Below are positions 11,315-26,300 of a stretch of DNA of 64,000 bases, piece by piece. The notes below the pieces were generated by a model that did not search any database, had not been told where the DNA came from, and was given only the letters and a program-made list of their open reading frames with translations. The DNA comes from Panorpa germanica (lineage: Eukaryota; Arthropoda; Insecta; Mecoptera; Panorpidae). The translations under genes and the position numbers were made by a program. How positions within the stretch are numbered: the stretch's first letter is position 1; the number at the start of each line of letters is the position of its first letter. Where the stretch lies: the NCBI GenBank assembly GCA_963678705.1, contig OY783215.1, positions 14,489,740 to 14,553,739 of the forward strand. Reading direction: 5' to 3'.

Positions 11315-14300
11315 GTACACTGCTTTCTGCTTTCTGGTTTCTGCTTTGAATAGCAAACAGTTACATATAATCCCACACACGACTTCTACGAGTGGGAGGA
11401 GTGGGGGCGTGGGTTTATCATACCATATCCAACAACTAGTTGATTTCACAAAGCGACGTAATTCTCTGACATTTACTTAAGACGAAAATACCGTTCTTTC
11501 TGCATATAAGTTTTTTTTGTAATGTGTTTCTATCTTTTTGCTTTCGTTTATGGATATCAGAGGCGGCTTTTGGAGGTGGCTAGCAGGACAACCGGTCGGG
11601 GCCTCGCATTCTCGCGCACCAACCCAAGTACAAACATTCATTACTATATATGTATTTGAATCTCGCGCCTCGCTTTATAGAAATCCCACTAGAATCACTG
11701 CGTATATCCTTTAAGGCATTCATGTGCCTTAGTTTATCGTCATTAATATTTGTCATCTAAAATTTTATATCTCGTCAATTATCATCAAAAATACTTACTT
11801 AAAATTTAGATAAATTATGCAAAGAACTCGCAATGGCTAAGGCCGCCCCTGATGTATCTATGTCTTGAATGGAAAATAAGCCTAGGTTCACACGGCATTA
11901 TACTGCACGTTTTTTTATAGTATTCGACTTTAAACGTATAATCAGCGGGTATGTCCACACGGTAATTTTTTATTTAACAAACAACGTTCAGCCAACAAGT
12001 ACACGTAACGCGTTATGACACGAGTTAGCCACATTCTCATTATTGATTAACGAATAAATTATTCAACTGATTACTTACAATATAAATGCAAAATACAATT
12101 TATGTGTATGTACAATGAACATGATATTAACCCCCTCCTGCGTCTCCGTTCACACCCCTATCACCGCCCGAGTGCTTTACAAGTCGTAATGGCCCATAAT
12201 GCTGGCAGAACTCATAAAGGTTATAGGTATAAAATCTATAGGTTTTATTTTTATTTAGAGTTGACTTACACGTAACTTGACCCCAGGTTGCAGTGTATTC
12301 CGCTTGTATTCAAAATAATCTACTGCTAACTTTTAACAATACTATTAACAATTTCTTTAAATATAATCATCGACTTATTTTGAACTAAATGAGTACATAA
12401 ACGACCTATAATTACGAACGGTGGCGCAATAATGAGCTTTCTACATCATGCAACCATTTCACTTCAGTTCTATGGAGCTTTGTGTCATGCGGTGGAATTC
12501 TCTTTGTAAATTCATAAAAGCGTTGTACAGAATGAAATATCAAATATTAAAACTAGTTATAAAAGATGAATTAAAGTACATTCAACATAAAAAAAAAACA
12601 TTAAAACTGTTTTTAATATAGAATGATGTATTTTTATTTCACAAACTTTAAAATACGACATCAGCGCGCAATGTACGGTGGTCGTATTTTGAAACTTCGA
12701 AACAAAAGTTTCTTTTGATGTTCTCATAGAGTCTAACATGAAGAAATTGAAGTAAGGAGTAAAGTTCTACCTCTCTTTCTCTCTTACACACACTTTTTAT
12801 GAGTAGTAAGCACAAATCTCGCTGTTAGATGTTTCAATTTTTCAATTTGGTAGAAATAAATGAATTTACTTTATATATTCTTTTTTAGATCTTTGCTAGA
12901 AAATAAATCTTTAGTTAAAATATCTTTTGTAAAAGAAACTGCAATTTGTTGACCATGTTATATTCGCAATACAATGTGCTAGTAACTACGTTTTAAAATG
13001 ACTAATTAAAAAAGGAAATTACATAATTTATTTCGTTAAGAAATTCGTTTTATTAAAGGGAAGTAAGATGACACAATGAGCGAGAGCATTGAAGCGGTTC
13101 GATATTTTCCGATTCATAAAATCGCAGAGGCTCTAATCAGGCGTTCCTGCAGTATGAGGAAAGTCCGCCTCTGCATATACATTTCAATTAATAGAGTTAT
13201 ATAATTTACAATAATTAATTCCCTTCTGATATCTCCAGCGGTTCTGCCAGCGAGCTATAAAAGTGCACTCTCCCTAATTTGATTTTCCATTCGCTAACAA
13301 AGAACAGAATTTTCCAAGTAGTTCTATTTCTGTAGAAATGGACTTATTCTATTGTTGAATTTCCTTTTATACCTCGTGAACATGTTTCTACGTAATAAAA
13401 GTTTGCTTCGAATAACAAAAATCCTTCGAGTTCATATTTTACTTTCGTTGAAGTTTTATTCAGAAATCGCCTATAAATAGCTGTTAGCGAATTTACAGAT
13501 TAATCGTACATCGACTTTGAAGGTTGTGAAAAACAAGATGAGATTATTAGCGGAGGGATACATTATTATCAGTCATAATAATTCTATAGGAAAGTATATA
13601 TTACAATCTCATGAAATAAGTCACGCTTTAATAATCTGCTTGCAGGCAATTTTTCTACAAACCCCAGGAGGCCATTCATCTTTAAACATGCGAACATCCC
13701 CCATCTACTGCACACACGGATAATTCGTCCTTTTAAATAATATAAATCCCCATGTGACGTAAAACATTTTGTGTTTGTTTAGGTACTGGAGTGGGGAGGT
13801 GTACCCCTCACAGACCGCAGTTTCGAGGAGGTTTGCGCCGTCATGGATCGCACAGGAGAAGTTGCTGAACTCCTGGTTGAACATGCCACTGATTTCCGGA
13901 TGTGTGACCTTCTGGAGGATCCTCCGGGTCCAAGAAAGCCTCAGGAGGCTCTGTTGGGACTCACGCTTGGTATGTTGCATTATTTTGTTTTGGTTCATTG
14001 TGTTTTAGGGGTTGCTCTGAAGGGGTACTACGTGGTTTATATTTTAAATGTTCACTGCTTAATATTTTACCCTTTTGGTTATGCGTAATAATATATTTAT
14101 CTGGTTTTTATTCTTTTATACTGTTGCGAAATCATTCCAGTTGTTGTACAATTGTTATGAATCCATAGAGATTTTCTGGAATGGAATTACGTATTTTATA
14201 GCAGGGACTTGCTGTAACAATTGTTTTACAGTAATGCTTGGAAAATAACATATTCACTATATTGATGGAAGGGATGATTACACACTTTTTCTCTTGTGAT

Positions 14301-17300
14301 AGCAACTTAGGAACACAATCGCAACTCCTTTACTCTCTTCCTCCACGTTTCTTACACTTTCCATTTTCACAAAACACCTACTCATAATATTTTCCAGGCT
14401 TTCCTTCCCTTTCCTGCTTCCTCTGCATACTCTCTTCTCTTTCTCTTCCCAATAATTGCTTCTCCTTTCTTCATTCCTCAGCTAGAACATAGCGATTATT
14501 CTGCCTATTAGCGATTATCCCTATTTCCCTGTTTGTGTAGATACTCCGGTATCCTTATCGTCCAAAATCGTTTATTCCTGTTAATAAGGGTTAGATCTCA
14601 CTACAGAATAATTCCTCGCGTTCTTAACTCCATATAATACTGGAGGTTTTATCTTCATATGATTCCATGTGTTACAGAATTCGGAATTATTCCTCAGTGG
14701 AATCAAGGCCTTAATCTTGCTTCCATTCATCATTCCCTGAACCTCTCGTTGCTCCACAGTATCCTCTTCTTCAACTCTCCCATCTCGTGCTACCCTTCTT
14801 CTACTCTCCGCCTTTCCAACCCTTATGACTAGTAAATTATATTTAAAATGTCTTTGTTAAAAAGTTGATCAGTAATATTGTGCGCTAGTTTAATCTGTAA
14901 TAATTTTATAAACTTTTAATTAATATAAGTGCATCTAGGGAATAATGAGTCCAGCACTAGACTGCTATTACTACGTATTACTACTTGTAGAATTAATAAA
15001 GCTATTTCACTCATATATTACTTTGTAAACAAAACTAGTTACGAACTTAACAAAACTAACTTATAATTAACTCATCCTCCAGTAATTTCTGGTTTGATAA
15101 GTGCCCACCATCTGCTCACACTGCTCACACTGCTTACCTCTCACAGAACGTGAGTAAATACTTATCACAACGTTAGACGACTTCAATCATTCAAATTAAT
15201 TGCATTCTCAAGATCAATTTATTCATTTCAATTAAATTTCATTGTCACAGGACTTTGAGAACTTTGAGAGCATTCCTACTTTAAACTAATCCTTTTTTAT
15301 ATTAAGTTATTGAATTTTATGATAGGTTCATATTTCAACTTATATTCAATATCTTTAACACATCTCTATCTAAAACACTGTGGTATATATACTACTAGTA
15401 GGGATAGGTTTAGAGTTGTAGCATGTATACGCTTGATTAAAATCGCTGAAAATCGGTTCCAAGGTGAGAGGAACGTAACTCCCGTATTCAGACGGCTTTG
15501 TCGCTTGCAGTGTGCGGAGGGTTCGGATAGGTACCGAATCTGTGCACGTCACGTAGCATTGGAATTTTCTATAACGCTGGATTACTGGTAATTATAGAGA
15601 CAAAATGCCTATTTTAATTGTTGTAACATTTGAGGTTCCGGTAGCCATCTTCATCAATATATAGTTCCGTTTTATTCACCGTCACAAGCCCATTGTCTTA
15701 TAATATTTATGCTTATACAAATTGGTTACTTGATTAATTATACTAAATGTACAAGTATTTATAAATAATTGATGACTTATATATTACAAGTTACACATTT
15801 TATTTTTGTGAGTAATTCGTGCAAGTCTCATCAAAAAGACAACTATCATTAATTTTATTTTTGACAACTTAATAAAGCGTCCGCACTGGCAAAAACAAAC
15901 AAAAATTAACGAATGAAAAAACAACAGTGTAAAAGAATTAATTACATATTTCTCATCAAAATTATCAGTTAATTAATTTGCTTTACATTTCTCACAACAC
16001 TATTTTCAACAATATACAAAATGTTAGAAAATACGAAGTTGATATTCCTCCTTAGGTATCAACATGCACGGATATATTATAATTAAGATTTTAGTTAATT
16101 AGTATTTAACATCTTACATATTAATTTTTCATACATTATAGTTTCATAGTTGCATATCGCTTTTAATTAGATTGATTTTATAATTAAGTTCCATTTACAA
16201 TTAATATTTTATAAGGTTACATGGAATATATGGCTCTTATACATATTACGTCATAATTATGACGTAGTTTAGATATTGATGAATTACCGCTTGACCTAAT
16301 TTTGCATGTATTAACGTTAAATGGTACTAAGTTAATACATCGAGTAATTAATTCGCAGATAAAACTGTAATACGCCTGAAGATTTTTGAAGACTTTATCA
16401 ATGAAACTAATTAAATCTCTACATTTTAAATACCCATGCTATAAATTATAAATTATGTATTACAAATGTTGATAAATATATATATTGTTTTGAGTGCTAA
16501 TAACTAAAAAATATATTAAACATGTGTTGCGAAAAGGGTCTATGAATAAAAATCACAAATAACTAATAACACATATAGGGCTGATTAATAACAGTACATG
16601 GTTAATCCAATTCTACAAAGACGACAGATCGTTTTTAAAACTGCTGATGTTAACTATACAAACATCAAACAAACAAACGCTGGTAGTAATGCATAAAGCC
16701 ATGTCTTTTGTAACCTTACTTCTATTCGTGTATTTTTGTTTCTTTAAGTGTAACAAATTCTTAAAAATCTCACACAATCCAATATTACAATGTCTTCTGA
16801 AATTCACTTTATTTTTCATTTTTATTTATTTTTTACTTAGCAATTTATATTTCGCTATAACATGTTATTAATTTTATTCAAGTATTATCTGCAATGCATG
16901 TAGTAACCTAGATAACCTATGACCTAGGTATGACCTCATAATGGTAAAGAGGTGTATCTGTTATTTCAGACAATGAAGCCGACAAGACTCCAACCTCCCC
17001 TACACGCCGGAAACTGCCTAAAACTCCGGTATAAATATAATACATCTCGTAATGATCGTAACCCTAGCCCCATTATTATTAATTATTACTAAAATCAAGA
17101 AATTGAAGATTCTTCTCTATTCTAATTTAAAAACATAATTGAACAAACTCCTTTATTAAATAAGTTCTAGTTTAAAACATGTAATGCTATTCTGTAATAT
17201 GAATAGTCACAGAAATATTAACACAAGAATTTCTAACACACATTATACTCTCCATAAATTTACGCGATTGCAAAAGTATTTAATACAACGAAAGGATTAA

Positions 17301-20300
17301 AAAATAATCCTCATTTTTTATATAGGTTTTTACTATTATCACTATCGCAATCGTAATCGCCTCATTATCATTGCACTGTATGCTATTTTAAGTTTCGACA
17401 ATCTAATGAAGAGTTGCGGTCCGGAACCATCCTTGTTACTCTACTGATAGTGTTTTTAACGTAACATTGTTTTAAATTTACTTTATTTAACGTCGGTCTA
17501 TTTCCTATACTAAATAATATCACCTACTTCCTTCTACTATGTTGTCCGTTTTTAATGACACCGCTGCCTAATAAGTGTGTGAGTATGTATTGTATACACA
17601 TAAACAACCAAACCCAGATAATATGATCCGGCTATCAAACTCTAAGACATAGTAGTCAAACTTTCATGTTCTCGAGTAGTAAAACTATTCGGGTTCTGGC
17701 GTGACATGACAGAGTAACGATGATGTCACTAACAGTAAGCCTGAACCCGTATAGCTTTACTACTCTCTTGCCCACTGTGCCGATTTATGATTATGATATG
17801 GGTGATTTGTTCAATTAGAAATACTTTTTGTAGGAATCCAGTACCATGCATCTAAAACATAAAAAATATTACATTATGTAAATTATTAATGTAAAATTTT
17901 GTTAAATCACTGACATAATTTCTCTGATTCTTCAATTTCTTGATTTTCAAATAAGTGTTCTCTATTTTCTTAAGTGTGCTTGAACGAATGTTTTTTCCTA
18001 AAACCATCTATTTCAATGTATTAGTGTAAAATATAAAGATGTGTTCTCTTTCTTAAATAAACACAAGAAAAAAACAAATTATTTTTAAAATATTTAAAAT
18101 ACACCAAAAAATACAACACAAATATTAATTCTTACTAATATGCCGGATTTCTAGTCGTCGCTAGAGATAGCCAATTAAACCCGATAACCGATAACCGATA
18201 GCCTATAGGTTTTATTACTGGAGACGTTCGAAACGTGACCCCGTTTGCCCTGTGATATATTACTTATTAATATTAAATTCGTACGATTACTGCGAAGTGA
18301 ATAGGAACTCTGGTACTCTAATGTGAAAGTACTCGTATCTATATATCTACTTGTTGTATGTTATTGAACATCTAATCTAATCTAATCTAATTCATATATA
18401 AACATTGTATATAACTAAATCAAATTTGGGATTATTTGAGTTTGATCAACCCGCCGCTGATATATATACGAATTTTGACTAAAAATGCACAAATTTTAAA
18501 TCAGAGGCAGATCATGCGATGGAGAAGAGAGGTCTCACAGCTAAGAAATATTCCGAACTTGTAACAGAATATAATTGAATTTTAAGGGGCCCTTTTCATA
18601 TTTAGCTATTGCCCCAGGCAGTTTAATCAACATTGATATTTTTTTATTAGGCTTTGGCTTACTGAACCCTCTAGCTCTACTATTACAGTTGCATGTTTGC
18701 CCTATGCGGAGCTTCGGTATATCTGACAAGTATATCCGCTCAGATAAACCTGTCAGGTAAACCGGCTTAGCTGCTTAGACGAACAAAGCAGAAAATCTTG
18801 TAAAAAAGTATTACACAGTTATTTATTAAGACCCACTGCTTAGAAGATTGCAGGACAATATTGGTGTTCAATAAAATGTTCACCTTTAATTGTTGATCAT
18901 GCGTATTGTTTGCGCTCATAAATTTGTATATATAAGTTTGCTATAGCATAAATTTATTCATAAAATCAAGTTTGAACTAAACGATCTCAAGCACGCGATA
19001 AATACAAACAATGGATATCATTAAAGCGTCGCTGAGAGCAAAATAAGATGATATCAAAATCAGATAATCCCAAAACCGTCTCCCATTAAAGCATAAGTCT
19101 TTCTCGAGCACAAGAAAAACATAGTATATATTAAAAATAGATAAGAAGTTACATAGTAAAATTAAATTATAAAATATTAACATTAAGCTAAGATAATTAA
19201 ATCTATATCAAAGTAAAGAAACATTTCATATTCTCTACTATAAGTTTTAGCTGGTAATAATTACTATACTCTACATATATTATACATATACATACATACA
19301 TACATATATAATAATATTAAAATGGAGTGACATATCTAATTAAATTGTAACGACAAATCATTATTATGTATACATATACATGTGTTATTTGCATTTTTGA
19401 AAAATATATATAAATGTTGACTTTCTATTTTCTTCTATAAAGTAGATTATTTGTAATAAAATGTTTGAAAGATAAAATATATAAGAAATTTGTAGAGAAA
19501 ATTTGTAATGATAAATAAATATAATCTTGTTCGTAAACGTATATCGGAAAATGTAAAATTGGATTATTCGAAGTCCGATGTGGTCACACGTAGTTTTTGT
19601 ATTTGCTTTTCAACGGGCAATATGTAAATAATAATTGTGATTTCATTATTTAAATATGGATTGATTTCGCGCCAAATGGAACAAGAAATTTAGTACCCTC
19701 GCTTTGGACATATACCAGTACCAGTAAATCGGGTTAAATCTTAATTGAGATATACTTTACATATCTATACTGTAAAAAGAATTGATCGAAAAGAGATAGT
19801 CTTTCTTAGACTAAAGCTATACTGCAAAAATAAAATAGCGCGAAGTATAAATCCGTAATCCTGTAATACATTGAATCATATAAATGTACACGCATTTCTG
19901 TCTAAAGCATTTCTGCAACCAATTTTTTTACAGTTTCAAATTGTCGTTTCGTTAAAAAGGCATTCCAGAGTAAAACACTGTTATGACTAATTAAAAATTT
20001 ACAAAACGAATCAGAAAAAATTAAAACTGATTGTAATTATAGATCGTGTTGAAATAATTGCAGGCCTATAGTTAGAATTAAAGAAAATCAGCCTAAAATA
20101 CCTTTTGGGATAATGCCAATAATTATGGTGATCTATTTTTCAGCTAGTTTTAACGATGGAGTCGTTTTTTTTTGTTTGGAAACGTTTTCTCATGATCTGG
20201 TTGTATAGAAGAACTAATTTATTTATTTCTTAAAAAAAAATTCAGTGTAATAAATAGATACATTAAATGATCAATAATATAAACTTATATTTGAGCGGTG

Positions 20301-23300
20301 TGCTTCAATTACATAACATATTTCAAGAAGTAATCATCCAATCAAATTCAAATTTTTAAAGATAATTTAAAGCACATTTGCGCCGCACGTTTGTGTACCC
20401 GGCTAAAGTCATGGAAAAACAATTATTGAGGTTTGAAGGTGACACAATATTTTAATTACATTTTACATACAATTTTCTTGAAAAAGAAATTTCACAAATA
20501 TTAGTATAACGTTTCGAATATCTAATTCCCCTCCCTGTATTGCAATAATTATATTGTAACCACAAACAACACACGTACAACCCCGATATAATGCGAGTAT
20601 AAGCCAGATCGTCTGAATAACGTTTCACGTGTAATTAAAATTTGTACAAACCACATCGAGCCTCGATCTCCAAATCAAATTAGACTGCTACCGTAGATTA
20701 ATTAGCCACCGACCAAGTATAACATAATACGTATAACAGTATATTAGGTGACGATGGTTGAATGAATCTATTATAATGAGATTTCTACTCTATCTTCTGT
20801 TTCAATGTATATTAAATCTTCCATCTCTTTCTATATAGAAAAGTAATGCTATATCTATCTCTTTTACTCCTTAGTATAAATGTGACATGACATTAAAAAT
20901 TTTAATGAAATATTTAAAAATAAATATATATTAAAATGTATATCTATATATACATATATATATGTTAGATGTTTAAGTTTTAAAATGTCTCGCTGTGTTT
21001 AGTCGTACAGTTCGTTACATTACACTGTATACAAATTGTTGTATTTAATTTTTTGATATTCACTAAACATTATTTTTGTGATTAAAAATATTTTTTTCAA
21101 AACATAACTGGTGCCAGGTGGGACTGACCTTAGGGGGGATCTAGGCAGTCCTCAGGGCAGCACTAGAACAGAAATTGGTGGATAGAATTTATCTAGATAG
21201 TTTTAGGATATATTTATAATAATTTTTATTTATAAGAAATATTTATTTATTATTAATTTTGTGCCATTAGGATCCGATGTATTTTGTGATAATAAAATTA
21301 ATAATTTACGCAGTTCTTATAAAATAAACGTTCAAGAACGGTCAATTCGTCAGTTTTATTTTAATATTATTTCATTTGATTCGTTAACTTTATTTTTCAA
21401 TTAAACATAGTGTCACATTTATTTTCTACTTCGTTACTTTTTAAGTCTATTTTAGAAAACTTATTCGGAATGGAACACAAATTAAATTAAAACACAAATT
21501 TATGTTTATTAAACACGTTCTCTTTGTTACGAATTAGTAAGAATTTTCAATTCTACTTTTTACTTTATTTTGTTCACCTAATTTTTATTTAATGTTTTTA
21601 ATTGCATTATAAACCATATAGGTTTATTTTTTGCTCATAATTAATTTCTTTTTCTCCAGCTTGTCATAAAATCTAAAGTATTCGAGAATTGGTCAGTAAA
21701 ATCCGTCATCGAACTATACATTTGGGTAGTTAGCATTTTGAAACCTAAATTTTCATTTCAAGTTTCGGGAAAGAAGGAATATTCGGCTATTAGTTTCAAA
21801 ATAAGACTGTCATCAGTTTCTTTTGTTTAGTTTGTTCCTATTTTTTTTGTATGACAATATTATCTACTAATTTTATCAATAACTTGTTCTTACAACTTTT
21901 ACAAGAAAAGAAACAAACAAAAAAAAAACAGAAAACTTTGAAAAATTAAAATGATCCTTTCACACGATAATACAATAAAATTTCTGCTTAACCCAAATGC
22001 ACAGTGGATCTATTTTCAACGAAGAATTTCACTGGTCAATTTGTATTTAAAAATAGTAATTCTTAAAAAATAAACTAGATTATTTCTTCATTTTCCTATC
22101 ATACACAAATATAAATGAAAATTTGCAGAAAATTGTAATTTTCATTTATTTTCTGGTTTCATATTTACAAAATATGAATTGAATTTGAGTATGATTTATC
22201 CCTAAAGATTCGCATCATCTTTTACAATATTATTTATTTCTAATTTCTAATTTAATTTCATTATCCTTTTTGTTAATCTTATAAACAACATATTACATAC
22301 AAATACGAATTGTTAGATTGTAGCATTTGCATATAAATATATATATACACCTATACAACATGCATATTACTATTAGATAGCTAGCAGAACCTAATTATGT
22401 TTCCAAGAATTAAAAACTTTGAAGGTCATTTTGCGATTTGCGTATCAAGAACAATAAAAGTGTTGACAAATATTGCTAGAGATCTACTCCACGAAGGACG
22501 TCGTCACCTTACGCTTACGGTATTGTACGTAAATGCATTTCAAACATTTTTTAATCTAAAACTTTAATTAACATTAAACAATACCTGCCCGAATAATTAA
22601 TGAATGCATCGTCCCAGCTGGCACGAGTTATGCTAATTTTTTTTTTTTAATTTTTTAATTTTTTTCTTTATTATTATTATTATTTTGTTTGCTAGTCTGT
22701 ATATAGAGCTTTTAGAATGACCCTGTTTTATTAAAGCAGGTATATAAATTATATAATTAGTTTTCTACGTTTAATTGCATTTTGCTTGAAAGAAATATAT
22801 TATACCTCTATTTAAATTAAGTCATGTTCGATAATAATTATGAAAAATATTTTTATTATGAAAATGTCATGTTATGCCTTAAATAATAATTGTAGATTAT
22901 TTATAATAATTTATTGTTAGTATCCTGGTCTTGTACTAGTTTTGTAGCAAATACTGTCTATTTCATTTAATTACATTTTACTAGACATTAAAAAATACAA
23001 ACAAATTGATAATAAGTCAATTAAATATAACTTAACACAAAATTAAATTTATGGAAAGTCACTCATATTAAAACTAAAAACAGTGAGTTTAAATTTAACA
23101 TCTGATACTGTTGTCTGTTGAAAGAACCTATATTCTATCAGTGAACTAAGCAGCATAAGGTCTCTCGTAGTGGTGAACCTTCGAAAACTAAATACCACAA
23201 GTATTTTGCACTGATTATGTATTTTAAACATAATGGTCAGTTTCCAGACCCCTAGCGTACACATAACTTGTTTAAAATTTCAACTGGTCCAGTTTGGAAT

Positions 23301-26300
23301 GTGTTGCTCACCATTATACAACAGTTCAAAGTTTGGGCGTCGTCTAAATTAACACATTTATGCATGGTGTGGTTATTCTACACTAATTTACGGCGTCTCG
23401 GCGCTACAATCAGACTATAAACACCTTACTAAATAACATTATATTTAAAAATACTCGGGTAATTCAAATTATATTAAAATTAATAACACTTTCTTTTGGA
23501 GCGTCTTTCTGTTCCATGTAAAATCTATATATGCCATGATAAAGTCGACGGAGCAAGTAGCCTGTTCCACTATTCTAGTATGAGACAAATTTTCGATGTA
23601 TCGTACTGATAACGAACGCGAATGATGTTATAAGATTTGTACAAATTTCTCTATTACTTTTCTAAAATTTTACAGAAAAAATTGTAACAATGATGTACGA
23701 ATGATGATGAATAATCATTTACATTTTGCTATGTAAAATATAAGTGTAACATAAATGTAAAAATATGTAAAATAACATTAACTATTTTACAGCTTATAAA
23801 TAAACTAAAAAAATCTGTTAATTTTATTAAAGTAATTTGGTATAAATAATATTACAAAATGATATATTCCTAATTATTGTCGAAACATGTCTTTAATATT
23901 CCATTTAATCACGAGAATTGAAAACTTCTTATAACTTAAGAAATTATTAAAAAATCACATAAACAAATGTTTGAGCATAAATAAACAACAAAAAAAATTA
24001 ATTACAACTGAAATTGTATGCATTTAAATTGGATTGAGTCTAATGGTCCCATTACCAAAGTAAAAGTGTTATGTGTACATATGGATTTAATTACATGTAA
24101 TTATTGTAATAACAACAACAAGATGGTGCTCTTATATAAACACAAAACGCGGTACCACCTACCAAAATATTGTGTAATGCGTCGTCCACATCAGTGCCAC
24201 ATCATTTACATTCCATTTATTGGAAAAGGTTGTACAACACGTCCAAATCGAAGTACCATATCATCAAGACAGTTTTATATATTTATAAAAAAGGTAATAG
24301 ATTAAATAATAAAACTCTGATAAATTATTTAAGTACTTTACTTGCTTAACTTTTATTTGAAAGTTTGGGATGAAATCTTTCTTGTCTTAAGTCTCAAGTT
24401 CATAGACCACGCCAGGCTCTTTCTAGTCTACAAAGAGTTGTAGTACACTCATGTCTAATTCCAGTAAACATTTTAGAATAACTTTGCCATCATATTGAAG
24501 ATGCGTATGATTGTCATGAAAGAGTTCATTTACAGATTAGTTTCTCACAGTCGTTCATATGAAATGTCTATAGGTGAAACGCCTCTCCCTGCCAGAATAC
24601 AAATGAAGATAAAGTTTATGCGAACTATAATTGAAATGCAATGGTGATAGAAACGTCACAAAACAGGACGTTTCACCACGTTTACTGGGTTATGAATGTA
24701 GGATGTCGCATGTTGGTGTCGCACTGGTGAGGACGACGCCTAACAGATTACTAAATAATATATTATATGAACCAAAAATAAGCGACGAAAATTATGACGG
24801 ATATAAACGTAAAATAAATAGTAAAATTCGGTGTTAAAACACATAATAAAAGTCATATTTCACATTTATGTGACCAAATAAAAGTACTGTTATGAATTTA
24901 CATATGAATTCGGTATTTTTAAATAAACTGGGTAACATGTATTCTCAAACGAACCATTTATGTATCAAAGACTACTAGTTTGGACCAGATTGCCAAGTAA
25001 ATGTTACATAACCTCAATCCAATTTAAATAAAACTTGTAATATTACAATCAGGTTTAACTGTACACAAAATGTTCGCATGATTTGATGATTGGTGCATGA
25101 TAATAATAACGGTGAAGCGTCTACCCATAATGCACGTTGGGCATGCAGCAGGACATGCGTTTCCTTGGTTGTTCATGGCCTTGGCATGATTAATGGCGTG
25201 ATCATGTGATAACCGTCTGTGACATGACAACACGGCACGTTGCAGGAGCAACTGGCTCGAGAGAAACAAGTGTCGGGCCGGGCACAGCTGCAAGTCTGGT
25301 ACCACGGTGAACGTCGTGAGCTTGTTGTGTCTCTAATGGCCGCTGATGATCTTGCGCCAAGAGATGACACCCTGGGTTACGGATCTCTTCCGGAGGCGTA
25401 CGCCAAACTGCGGATCATTCCTGCCACGTGAGTTTGAGCTACTTGATATTCATCTTTTTTTATTTCAAATTATTTGCAGGTTACATTGCTCAGGCAGACT
25501 CTCATGAGAGTAGTAAAAAGCACTTTATTTCTCAATGAAAGATATTTTTCTCGCCAAAAAAACCTTCAAAATAATGGATTTTCTCAAGACTCTCAAAATA
25601 GGTGTTTATTTCACTCCTCTTTGAGATGATCTCTTCGTTAGACCCAAATCTCTTACCGCCCAGCCATTTCTTCAGGTTTGGAAACAGGATGTAGTCACAG
25701 GGGTCTAAATAAGGAGAATATGCTATATGGGGTACTAGTTCGTAGCTCAATTTATAGATTTTGACCATGATGATCACACACTCAATAAAAATCGCGATAT
25801 CAAATTATGTAGAAGCTAGATGGTTTTACTAGTGAACTTACCTTAAAAATAACTAATTATTAATTAAAATCAATTGAATTATTCATTGCCAGTAGTTCAG
25901 TGACACAAAATTTATTTAATATCATTACTTTGATGCGTCATACTTAATTAAAAAGAAAAGAAATTATTTATTAAATTTATTTTATTTACTTCTATTTTTC
26001 AATTCATTTTTATATACTTTAATAATGATTAAAGTAATTTAGCGTATACTTAATCCATTTATTGTTATTTACCAGCGGTCGTTAAGTCTTTTAAAGGCAA
26101 TTTATTAGTTTTGCTAGTCTTTCATTTTGCTGGTTTGCATTTGCAACATACTACTGTTTACTAAGGGTTGATATTTCCGGTATCCATGTTGTACAAACAA
26201 AGACAGTAATTACCATCCATAGGGATAATTATCCTGGCATTTGTTTGGATTAGTTATCGCATTTGCAAGTGCAGTAAATATGCAAATTGCGTTTTATCTG

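Noticed and set aside
24018-24837. Open frames of 95 and 68 residues in the long intron
   Set aside because: No motif, no splice sites in the phase required by flanking exons; possibly remnants of an unrecognised repeat.
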